DNA of 64,000 nucleotides from an uncultured Bacteroidota bacterium (GTDB lineage Bacteria > Bacteroidota > Bacteroidia > Flavobacteriales > Flavobacteriaceae), in contig CACFJP010000004.1 of assembly GCA_902566635.1 (NCBI GenBank), forward strand, positions 1 to 64,000. The letters run 5' to 3'. Position numbers and translations under genes: made by a program. Positions 48,657 to 57,189 of the stretch are shown here, in pieces. The notes beneath the pieces are model-generated. The model ran no database searches, was not told the origin of the DNA, and saw only the letters and a list, made by a program, of their open reading frames with translations. Numbering within the stretch: the first letter of the stretch is position 1; each line of letters starts with the position of its first letter.

Positions 48657-49787
48657 ATGAAATATTTATACTTATTATTAACATTTACGCTTTCATTTAG
48701 CGTTTATTCACAGGGTATTTTTACCTATAATTTTGACGATGTCAATAATGCTGGATCTTCCACTAACCCAGGATTTAAAACATCAATTGATGCATCTGAA
48801 TCCTCGTGGGGTGGTGTAGCCACTGCTGACGGAGGAGCAGTTGATCAAACGCCTGCTGCGGCTGGTTATATGGGTGTTCTTGGTACTGACGCAGACCCAA
48901 CTTTGTACCCAGGATGTATAGATGCACCAGGGACGAAGACGTCAAACGCTATTTACTCCCAAAAATATCCTAATACGACTAGACCCGCTAACGCAGGCGG
49001 TCCAGCAAAGAGCTTAGGCCTAAGTACAGGTAAAGTTCACTTATCAGTGGCATTTAAAGCTTGGAAAATCACGAATGGTTCCAATAACGAAATTGAAGTT
49101 AGGTTACAGAATCCAGATGCCAAAAGGTTAATTTCAGTAAGAATTCAACAACATAAAGTTTCTGGCAGTCCTGTTGATAATCAACTCAGATTCGTTGGTG
49201 TAACATATAATGGACAAACTAACGGTCAACAAAAAACAGCAGGGCTTTTTCCAATTGGATCAGAAAATACAACTCCAATGGTATTAGGAGCTACAATTGA
49301 TTTTGATGCAAACACATGGGAATTTTGGACAGATGCTCCTGGAACTAATGCTGGTTTAGCGACCACACAAGGCGGACTTACTGGTACTTTTGGAGCAACT
49401 GGTTCCAATACACTATCACTTGCAGACCAAACTGTCGACGCTTTAACCGTTATGGTTAAAGGAAACAATGGAGCAGATGATTATTTTATTATTGATCAAA
49501 TTAAAGTTTCTGGTCCTGATTATATAGATACTGTCTCTGAAACTGCATCAGTTAATGAATTTGATAATAGTTTGCTTACAATTTATCCAAACCCCGCTGA
49601 TAGTTTTATTTCTATTGAAAATCTTTTAGTCGATAGTAAAGTTGATTTAATTGATGTGGTTGGTAAAAAGATTAAATCTTTTAAAATTGAATCACAGAAC
49701 CAAAGGCTTGATATTAATGGGCTAAACAGTGGTGTATATTTTGTAAAAGTTGACGATAAGGCAGCTGCTAAATTTATAAAGCGGTAG
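48657..49787 (+). CDS. Uncharacterised secreted beta-sandwich protein with T9SS signal
   Basis: 376 residues: signal peptide (MKYLYLLLTFTLSFSVYSQ), a beta-rich region of about 275 residues (20-295) with strands such as GKVHLSVAFKAW, NEIEVRLQNPD, RLISVRIQQHK and DYFIIDQIKVSG, and a T9SS type A sorting domain (IYPNPADSF to the end). The order of strands suggests a ConA-like or jelly-roll fold. No catalytic signature is recognised. The Gly, Ala, Thr and Asn-rich composition is usual for exported surface proteins. Located between the susCD block and GH5, it may be a xylan-binding protein or an unrecognised enzyme. Confidence 0.65.
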   Translation: MKYLYLLLTFTLSFSVYSQGIFTYNFDDVNNAGSSTNPGFKTSIDASESSWGGVATADGGAVDQTPAAAGYMGVLGTDADPTLYPGCIDAPGTKTSNAIYSQKYPNTTRPANAGGPAKSLGLSTGKVHLSVAFKAWKITNGSNNEIEVRLQNPDAKRLISVRIQQHKVSGSPVDNQLRFVGVTYNGQTNGQQKTAGLFPIGSENTTPMVLGATIDFDANTWEFWTDAPGTNAGLATTQGGLTGTFGATGSNTLSLADQTVDALTVMVKGNNGADDYFIIDQIKVSGPDYIDTVSETASVNEFDNSLLTIYPNPADSFISIENLLVDSKVDLIDVVGKKIKSFKIESQNQRLDINGLNSGVYFVKVDDKAAAKFIKR

Positions 49788-49806
49788 ACTAATCAAAACG
49801 TTGATT

Positions 49807-50166
49807 ATGAAAAAATTAATTACACTAATTATTGCATTTGGCTTAATTTCAATTAACTCTTATGCTCAGGATTATACCAAATTCCAGATGCAGCGAGCTA
49901 CATTGTTTTCAAATTATATTACAGAGCAGATGGGACTAAATGAAACTGAAAAAAAGTTTGTTTACGATGTTATGCTTGCAAGAATATATAATGCGAATAC
50001 AAAAATTCAGTCAGAAAATTTAACTGCAAGTGAAGAAAAGCGAGCTGTATATTCTGCTGAATATAAAAGTGCGCAAGAAAAACTTGCTGACAAGTTTGGA
50101 GCAAAAATGGCTCGAAAAATGATGACCTTAAGTAATGAAGCGAGAAAAAAGGCTGAAAAAAAATAG
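49807..50166 (+). CDS. Small exported helical protein of unknown function
   Basis: 119 residues from the ATG at 49807 (a TTG six bases upstream is in frame). A signal peptide MKKLITLIIAFGLISINSYAQ is followed by about 98 residues predicted to be almost all helix, with alternating charged and hydrophobic positions and a Lys-rich C-terminus (NEARKKAEKK). The LNETEKKFVYDVM and LTASEEKR segments recall Spy/CpxP-type LTxxQ periplasmic proteins, but the resemblance is too weak to name it. The GH5 start codon lies inside its last 32 bases, so the two are linked in expression. Confidence 0.6.
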   Translation: MKKLITLIIAFGLISINSYAQDYTKFQMQRATLFSNYITEQMGLNETEKKFVYDVMLARIYNANTKIQSENLTASEEKRAVYSAEYKSAQEKLADKFGAKMARKMMTLSNEARKKAEKK

Positions 50167-52201
50167 TTCTTTATTTTCATACTTATTAAATATAACTAGC
50201 CTGCTGCTAATTTTAGCAGCAGGTTTTTTAAATGCTCAACTTACTCCTCAACAACTTGTTGAAAAAATGGGTAGGGGAATAAATTTGGGTAATGTGTTAA
50301 GTGCTCCTGTTGAGGGTAACTGGTCTGGTTCTGCAACTGAGCAGTATTTTATTGATGTTGCACAGGCAGGTTTTAAAAATGTAAGAATCCCAATGGATTT
50401 TTTTGGAACAAGAACCTCTGGCGAGACTTCACAATACTCAGCTAATGCTAACACTACATTTACTGGATCACGGGCTGATTTTATTGTAGATCCTTTATAC
50501 TTTGACCGCCTAGAGCAAGTGATTGGCTGGGGACTTGCGCAAAACTTAATAATTGTTCTTGACTTCCATGGGGCAACACTAAAATCTGAGTTTATTTACA
50601 CTTTTGATGATTTGGAGGATGAATACACTTATCCAACTTCTGCTAAAAGAGCTGCCGATCTGGCTAAATTTTACTCCATTTGGGAACAAATCGCAAATCG
50701 CTTTAAAGATTACAGTGATGATTTAATTTTTGAAGTCATCAATGAACCTTATTTTCATATTTCTGCGGCAGAAATGGATGATATAAACAATGAGGTTATC
50801 TCCATTGTAAGAAGTTCTGGTGGAAATAATGTGACAAGAAAAGTGATTGTTACTGGGGGTACAAAAACAAGTTACCAGGCAATTACAACTATTGACCCCC
50901 AAATAATAAATAGTGACAATTTTTTGATAGCCACCTTTCATTACTATCGCCCATTTAGTTTCACTAAGTCTAGTGACTACAGATTCAATGTTAATAGCTG
51001 GGGGAGCCTAATGGATAAAAATAATGTAGATAGTGAATTTGATATTGTAAAAAACTGGGCAAATGGGTTTGATCCTCCAGTAGCTGTTTACCTAGGAGAG
51101 TTTGGAGCAGATAATGTTTATGGATACAGTTACCGAACAGGAGATTTACATCTAGTGACAGCTAATAATCCGCCAAATGGCACTGGTTATGCAGACGGAG
51201 GTCCAGACCCCAACTCCAGAGTTAAATTTCATGGTTACGTTGCCAATGCCGCAATAGATAGAGGATTTTCTTTTTCAGCTTGGGATGATGGTGGTAAAGG
51301 TTCAAAAACAATTCATCTACGGAAAGACAGTGGTTTAACTACTTATGATATAGATTACATTACAATTGACAGTTTTGTGCCAAAACAAACTAACCCTAGT
51401 ACTGTAATTGAAAATAGCTTGTGGGTTAATGACGTTAAAGATGCGCTGCTCAATTCATATTCCGAAATTCAATGTAATGATACTAGTATTTTAAAAAACA
51501 TTGATTTTGAATGTGGCTATTCAACAAGTTGGTCTTTATCGGAAATAGGTAACACTATTCAGGCAACTTTTCAAGATGCAGGATTTGCTGCTCGTACTGG
51601 TTCCCATGGAGCTAAAGTTGTTGTTAATCAGGAACATAATTTAAATAGTGTAATACTTGCTAATCAAACAATATCTAATGATGGCAGCTTGGATAACATG
51701 CAACTAAATTTTAGTGTCCATGGAAAAGCTTCAGTTTCAGGATTACAGTTTAAGCTTCGTGTTAAACACGTAACCAGCGGCGGGAATAATTTTTCTGCTT
51801 CACCACTCTTCACACTTGATACAAATTATTCTGAAAGTCCCTATGAGTTTACTTTTGATGTTCCACCAGAAACAATCTCCATTCAATTCCAACTTATTTG
51901 CGGTGGCGCAGTTGGCACATATTATTTTGATGATTTTTCTACCTCACTAACAACCTTGAATCTTCCAAAACAAAAGCAATTTTCTGAAGTTTACCCTAAC
52001 CCGACTAAAGATTTCATTTTCATTGATAGCTCCCTTCCAATTGACAAAATTCGACTCATTGACATTAGAGGTAGGGAGGTTTTGTTTTGGAACAAGGAAA
52101 TGGAAGCTTATGACATTTCTGTTTTAGAAAAAGGCGTATATTTTTTAAAAATATTTTCAACAAATGGTTTTCTTCACATAAAAGAAGTTTTAAAAGACTA
52201 A
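50135..52201 (+). CDS. Secreted GH5 glycoside hydrolase with CBM-like module and T9SS signal
   Basis: 688 residues. A basic n-region and hydrophobic core (SLLLILAAGFLNAQ) form the signal peptide. The GH5 barrel spans about 35-440, opening with MGRGINLGNVLSAP. Acid/base E204 lies in FEVINEPYF and nucleophile E322 in YLGEFGAD. A beta-sandwich CBM4/9-like module (about 452-605, ending YYFDDFSTS) and a T9SS sorting domain (VYPNPTKDF onward) follow. GH5 covers cellulases, mannanases and xylanases, and the subfamily cannot be fixed here. In this locus an endo-acting surface xylanase is the natural guess. ATG 50135 overlaps the previous gene by 32 bases. Confidence 0.85.
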   Translation: MKREKRLKKNSSLFSYLLNITSLLLILAAGFLNAQLTPQQLVEKMGRGINLGNVLSAPVEGNWSGSATEQYFIDVAQAGFKNVRIPMDFFGTRTSGETSQYSANANTTFTGSRADFIVDPLYFDRLEQVIGWGLAQNLIIVLDFHGATLKSEFIYTFDDLEDEYTYPTSAKRAADLAKFYSIWEQIANRFKDYSDDLIFEVINEPYFHISAAEMDDINNEVISIVRSSGGNNVTRKVIVTGGTKTSYQAITTIDPQIINSDNFLIATFHYYRPFSFTKSSDYRFNVNSWGSLMDKNNVDSEFDIVKNWANGFDPPVAVYLGEFGADNVYGYSYRTGDLHLVTANNPPNGTGYADGGPDPNSRVKFHGYVANAAIDRGFSFSAWDDGGKGSKTIHLRKDSGLTTYDIDYITIDSFVPKQTNPSTVIENSLWVNDVKDALLNSYSEIQCNDTSILKNIDFECGYSTSWSLSEIGNTIQATFQDAGFAARTGSHGAKVVVNQEHNLNSVILANQTISNDGSLDNMQLNFSVHGKASVSGLQFKLRVKHVTSGGNNFSASPLFTLDTNYSESPYEFTFDVPPETISIQFQLICGGAVGTYYFDDFSTSLTTLNLPKQKQFSEVYPNPTKDFIFIDSSLPIDKIRLIDIRGREVLFWNKEMEAYDISVLEKGVYFLKIFSTNGFLHIKEVLKD

Positions 52202-52230
52202 ATATAAATTAGTTTCAATTTTTAAAAGCT

Positions 52231-54843
52231 GTGCAAAAAAAGCTATCTTATTTTTTTTGTTATTTTTTGGTCATAATTTACGTTCAAGGTCAACAAACAC
52301 CTAATGTTGTATTTATATCTGTTGATGATCTCAAACCAACAATAGGGAGCTTTGGTGATGAAATTGCTATCACACCCAACTTGGATTATCTTTCACGTTC
52401 ATCAACAATTTTTTTAAACAATCACACCCAACAAGCTATTTGTAGTCCATCAAGAATAAGTTTGCTTACAGGGATGCGTCCAGACTATACACAAGTGTAT
52501 GATTTGAAAACAAAAATGCGAGACAAAAGACCAGATATCTTGACATTGCCTCAGTATTTCAAAAATAACGGTTATGTAACAGCTGGGATTGGTAAAATAT
52601 TTGACCCAAGGGGAGTTGACAATCTATTAGACGAGCCATCATGGAGTATACCTTTTATAAAAGCACATAAAATACCTTACCCTGAAGATTTTGGTCAACC
52701 AAAACTAGGGTTTTATCAAAACCCAGAAATCAAAGCAAAAATCGATAGGATGATTGTTGAAAACAATCTTAAAAGAGGAAACGCAGGCAAATTTTTCAAA
52801 AATAAATACAAACCTCCTGTTTCCAATAGTAATGCTCCTGATCAAGCGTATACGGATGGAGCTATTGCTGAAGAAGCAATTCGTTTGATAGATCGCTTGT
52901 CTTCAGACAAAAACCCTTTTTTTCTTGCTGTTGGCTTCAAGAGACCTCACTTGCCATTTTCAGCACCTAAGAAATATTTTAATTTATACAACCCGAACAA
53001 AATTCCAATAGAACCATTTAGAAAACGCGCAGAAAGTGTTGGAGATCTTGCTTATCATAATTCTGGTGAACTTCAAAGTTATGTAGAAGATGGCAGAGAA
53101 TATATTTTGGACTCAAATCAACAACTCCAACTTGATGAAGATTTTGAAAGAGAATTAATTCATGGTTACTATGCGTGTGTAACTTTCATCGATTTTCAAA
53201 TTGGAAAAATTATAAAAAAATTAAACCAAAGTGGATTAATGAATAACACAATTATTGTAGTCTGGGGAGATCATGGCTATCATTTTGGAGACCACCGGCT
53301 CTGGAACAAACATTCCAATTTTGAGCAGGCTACTCGCTCACCACTTATAATTTATAACCCTAAAACAAAAACCGCTCAGAAAATTGTAACTCCCACTGAG
53401 TTTGTTGACGTTTTTCCAACATTAATAGATTTAGTTGAACTAAAGCAACTTTATCACCTGGATGGTAATTCTCTTTCACCTTTGATGCTTGGAAAACAAC
53501 AAAAGGTAAAGGATTTTGCAGTAAGTCAGTATCCTAGGCGTAATACAATGGGTTATAGTTTTCGAACTGCAAATCATCGATATACACTTTGGATAGATAA
53601 AGAAAAAATAGGTTCGACAATAAGTGATGATGACATAAAACAAGAAGAACTCTTTGATTATAGTAAAGATCCGTTAGAAACAGAAAATCATATAGGTAAA
53701 AATGGCTATGAAAACATCTATAACAAACTGAAGCAACAGGCTTTAGGTTTTCTATCCCCAACCATAAAATCAGAAAAGAATTCTAGTAACACAAATCTTA
53801 CGAATGGGGTTAAAGATTTATTAGCTAAATCAGGTTATGATGCAAATCAAGTATATGTTGGTGCCACATTAAATCACTCCCAACTAAACACAAAAGTATC
53901 TGATCTGTTTCTTAAAGAATTCAATTATTCAACTCCTGAGAACTGCGCAAAACAAGCAAGGATACACCCAAAACCTGGCGTTTGGGACTGGAACCGCATT
54001 GATGATTACATAGATTTTGCAGATAAAAACAAAATTACTCTTCGCATTCATGGACCAATCAGTCCCCAAGCCTCTCATTGGGCAAAGGCAGATAATCGGA
54101 CAAAAGAAGAATTAGAAAATAATATGGTAGAGTTCTTTACGGCACTTTGTAAACGTATGAATAAAGAACCCTCTGTTAAGTGGATGGATGTAGTAAACGA
54201 AACCATAACTCCACAAGGAGAATGGTTTGAAGAAAAGCCAGGTGTCACACAATGGGAAAATCCATGGGAGCAAATAGGAAGAGATGAAAATGACGTACCT
54301 ATATACATAACCAAAGCATTCGAAATTTCGAATAGATATGCTCCAAATATTAGCCAGGTGTTTAATCAGCATGGAGGAATGGAGCCAAAAATGTGGGAAA
54401 AAGTTAAACACACCATCATCTATCTAAAAGATAGAGGATATCGTGTAGATGGCCTTGGGTGGCAAGCCCATTTGCGTAGTGATGTTCCTTTGGCCTTAGA
54501 TAAAAAACAGCTCGATTATTTTGCATCTCTGATAGATTGGGCCCATCAAAACGATTTAGACTTTCATGTAACCGAAATTGACTACAAAATTTGGGATAGT
54601 AATAATGACTATAAAGCTCTAAGTGAACAAGCTGATGCCTATGCAAATATCCTTAATGTTCTATTGTCAAAGCGAGACAATGGCGTAGTTACTTTTAACA
54701 CTTGGGGAATGGTTGATGGAAAAAAAGGGAAACATCACGATAAACATCGCTTTATTTTTGATAAAAACAACAACCCCAAGCCAGCATATTTTTCGCTTCG
54801 AAACACAATTTTGAACCCTAACACTGCACTAAAAATTAAATAA
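52231..54843 (+). CDS. Sulfatase-GH10 xylanase fusion protein
   Basis: 870 residues joining two enzymes in one frame. After a signal peptide (GTG start; to about VQGQQ) comes an S1 sulfatase of iduronate-2-sulfatase-like (S1_7) appearance, about 22-510, with formylglycine site C71-S-P-S-R, metal motifs in ISVDDLKPT and WGDHGYHFGDH, and family block GFKRPHLPFSAPKKY. A linker of roughly 30 residues leads to a GH10 barrel, about 540-865, starting VYVGATLNHSQL. Acid/base E657 (DVVNETI) and nucleophile E782 (HVTEIDY) are present. There is no T9SS tail, so it is likely periplasmic. Both active sites look complete. Coupled desulfation and cleavage of sulfated xylan is the inferred role. Confidence 0.92.
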   Translation: MQKKLSYFFCYFLVIIYVQGQQTPNVVFISVDDLKPTIGSFGDEIAITPNLDYLSRSSTIFLNNHTQQAICSPSRISLLTGMRPDYTQVYDLKTKMRDKRPDILTLPQYFKNNGYVTAGIGKIFDPRGVDNLLDEPSWSIPFIKAHKIPYPEDFGQPKLGFYQNPEIKAKIDRMIVENNLKRGNAGKFFKNKYKPPVSNSNAPDQAYTDGAIAEEAIRLIDRLSSDKNPFFLAVGFKRPHLPFSAPKKYFNLYNPNKIPIEPFRKRAESVGDLAYHNSGELQSYVEDGREYILDSNQQLQLDEDFERELIHGYYACVTFIDFQIGKIIKKLNQSGLMNNTIIVVWGDHGYHFGDHRLWNKHSNFEQATRSPLIIYNPKTKTAQKIVTPTEFVDVFPTLIDLVELKQLYHLDGNSLSPLMLGKQQKVKDFAVSQYPRRNTMGYSFRTANHRYTLWIDKEKIGSTISDDDIKQEELFDYSKDPLETENHIGKNGYENIYNKLKQQALGFLSPTIKSEKNSSNTNLTNGVKDLLAKSGYDANQVYVGATLNHSQLNTKVSDLFLKEFNYSTPENCAKQARIHPKPGVWDWNRIDDYIDFADKNKITLRIHGPISPQASHWAKADNRTKEELENNMVEFFTALCKRMNKEPSVKWMDVVNETITPQGEWFEEKPGVTQWENPWEQIGRDENDVPIYITKAFEISNRYAPNISQVFNQHGGMEPKMWEKVKHTIIYLKDRGYRVDGLGWQAHLRSDVPLALDKKQLDYFASLIDWAHQNDLDFHVTEIDYKIWDSNNDYKALSEQADAYANILNVLLSKRDNGVVTFNTWGMVDGKKGKHHDKHRFIFDKNNNPKPAYFSLRNTILNPNTALKIK

Positions 54844-54846
54844 GAT

Positions 54847-57189
54847 ATGAGATTACTGTTATTTATTTTCTTTACATCCTTTTCATTAATTGCTCAGAAT
54901 AAACCTTTGTATTTGGATTCAAATGCTGACATAAGAGATCGTATTAGCGATTTGATGGCACGAATGACTCTTGAGGAAAAAGTAGGTCAAATGTGCCAAT
55001 ATGTTGGGTTAGAGTATTTGAAAAAACAAAAGAGAAACAAAAAAGCCTCTGGCGATGTATCTAAGCTTAATAAGGATGCTTTTGCGATGTATGGCTTGTC
55101 TGAAAGTGAAATAATACAAGAAATAATCGATGGGAAAATAGGCTCATTTCTTCATGTTCTTGACCCTGAGGAGGCAAATTATTTACAGGGTTTTACATTA
55201 GATACAAGGTTAAAAATACCTCTTATTATTGGAATTGATGCGATACACGGAAATGCTATGGTTCGTGGAACTACTGTTTATCCATCACCTATATCAATTG
55301 CTGCAACTTTCAATAATGATTTTGCTTATGACGTGGCTAAACAAAGTGCAAGGGAGATGAGAGCTACAGGTTCTCAATGGACATTTATGCCAAATATTGA
55401 TGTGGCACGTGACCCAAGATGGGGTCGTGTAGGTGAAACTTTTGGAGAAGACCCATTTATGGTTGGTGAAATGGGTAAAGCCATGATTATGGGTTTTCAG
55501 GGAGAAGACTTTGGCCAACCTAATAATGTAATTGCTTGTGCAAAACACATGATTGCTGGGTCTGAACCACTTAACGGCCTAAATATTTCTCCTATGGATG
55601 TCTCAGAACGATCATTATATGAAATTCATTTACCACCATACAAAAAAGGAATAGATGCAGGTGTTTATTCAATAATGGCAGCTCATAACGAGCTCAACGG
55701 AATTCCAAGCCATATGCACAAAGGTCTCATGACAGACCTACTTAGAAATAAATGGGGTTTTGGCGGATTTTATGTAAGTGACTGGTATGATATCAAACGA
55801 ATATGGTCGTATCATAAAGTTGCAAGAAACTACAAAGAAGCATCACTTTTTTCTGTAGAGGCAGGAATGGATATGAATATGCATGGACCTGAATTTTATG
55901 ATTTTATTGTTGATTTAGTTAACGAAAAAAAGTTATCAATCGATAGAGTTAATGAAGCGTGTTCAAAGATATTATATGCAAAATTCCAACTTGGCTTATT
56001 TGAAAATCGCCTTGTTGATAAATCCAAAATAGTTGAAAATGTTTTCATAAAAAGTCATTTAGATAAAGCAGAGGAAATAGCTGACAGTTCGATCACACTC
56101 TTAAAAAATAACGAATTACTCCCAATCAATAATTCAAATTCAAAACGGATATTGGTCACTGGTCCTAACGCACATAATCATACCACTTTGGGAGATTGGC
56201 ATTTTGAGCAGCCAGAGGAAAACGTTGTAACCATTTTTGAAGGCATACAGGATATTGGAGAAAATTATAATCATAAAGTAGATTATTTCGATTCAGGTAT
56301 AAAGATTAGAAACATTCAAGATTCGAGGATCAAAGCTACTGCTGAAATGTCAACAAATTATGACCACGTATTTGTTGTTGTAGGCGACAATTCTCTAAGA
56401 TATACATGGGAGGGTGGTAAAAGCTTTCAAAAGACAGCAGGAGAAAACAAAGCGAGGAGTTTTTTAGGTCTTCCTGGAAAACAGCTTGATTTAGTAAAAT
56501 CCATTTATGAAAAAAATAAAAACCTTACAGTCGTTTATGTAAGTGGAAAACCGATTAGTGAGCCATGGATTGAAGATAATATTAAGTCAATCATTCATGC
56601 ATGGGAACCAGGGAGCATGGGAGGTAAATCCTTGGCTAAAATCGTTTTTGGGGAGATAAATCCAAGCGGGAAAATGCCCATGACGACTGCAAGATCAGTG
56701 GGTCAACTTACGATGGTATATAATCACAAACCCACGAATTACATTCACAAGTATGCTTTTGAGAAAACAAAACCACTTTATCGGTTTGGTTTTGGATTGA
56801 GTTATACTACTTTCTCTATTTCAAAACCAACCTTGTCAACGACCAAATGGGATGGCAAAGGAAAGGTGCTTGTTGAGGTAGATGTTAAAAACACTGGCGA
56901 AAGAGAGGGCATGGAAACTGTGCAGCTTTATATCCGTGACTTATTCAGTAGTGTTACTCGGCCGGTACTGGAACTCAAAGGATACAAAAAAGTAAATGTG
57001 TTTCCTGGGCAAACTAAACGTGTATCCTTTAGCTTAGAGTTAGATGATTTTGCGTTTTACGATAGAGAAATGAAGTATAAAGCTGAAGAAGGTAAATTCA
57101 ATATTTTGGTAGGTAACTCAGCAAATTCGTCTAATCTCAAAAAAACTACAATTGAACTAACTAAAAACATTTATTTAAATGAAAACTAA
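54847..57189 (+). CDS. GH3 beta-xylosidase/beta-glucosidase
   Basis: 780 residues, exported by a signal peptide (MRLLLFIFFTSFSLIAQ). The three usual parts are seen: an N-terminal barrel with nucleophile D312 in FYVSDWYD and the substrate motif CAKHMIAGSEP, an alpha/beta sandwich domain from about 420 (SITLLKNNELLPI...LVTGPNAHN), and a C-terminal fibronectin-III-like domain (from about 675, VEVDVKNTGEREGMETVQLYI). It removes single sugars from non-reducing ends. In this locus beta-xylosidase activity is inferred, but beta-glucosidase is possible. No sorting domain is present, so it is probably periplasmic. It starts three bases after the fusion gene and overlaps the next sulfatase by 11 bases. 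Confidence 0.9.
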   Translation: MRLLLFIFFTSFSLIAQNKPLYLDSNADIRDRISDLMARMTLEEKVGQMCQYVGLEYLKKQKRNKKASGDVSKLNKDAFAMYGLSESEIIQEIIDGKIGSFLHVLDPEEANYLQGFTLDTRLKIPLIIGIDAIHGNAMVRGTTVYPSPISIAATFNNDFAYDVAKQSAREMRATGSQWTFMPNIDVARDPRWGRVGETFGEDPFMVGEMGKAMIMGFQGEDFGQPNNVIACAKHMIAGSEPLNGLNISPMDVSERSLYEIHLPPYKKGIDAGVYSIMAAHNELNGIPSHMHKGLMTDLLRNKWGFGGFYVSDWYDIKRIWSYHKVARNYKEASLFSVEAGMDMNMHGPEFYDFIVDLVNEKKLSIDRVNEACSKILYAKFQLGLFENRLVDKSKIVENVFIKSHLDKAEEIADSSITLLKNNELLPINNSNSKRILVTGPNAHNHTTLGDWHFEQPEENVVTIFEGIQDIGENYNHKVDYFDSGIKIRNIQDSRIKATAEMSTNYDHVFVVVGDNSLRYTWEGGKSFQKTAGENKARSFLGLPGKQLDLVKSIYEKNKNLTVVYVSGKPISEPWIEDNIKSIIHAWEPGSMGGKSLAKIVFGEINPSGKMPMTTARSVGQLTMVYNHKPTNYIHKYAFEKTKPLYRFGFGLSYTTFSISKPTLSTTKWDGKGKVLVEVDVKNTGEREGMETVQLYIRDLFSSVTRPVLELKGYKKVNVFPGQTKRVSFSLELDDFAFYDREMKYKAEEGKFNILVGNSANSSNLKKTTIELTKNIYLNEN

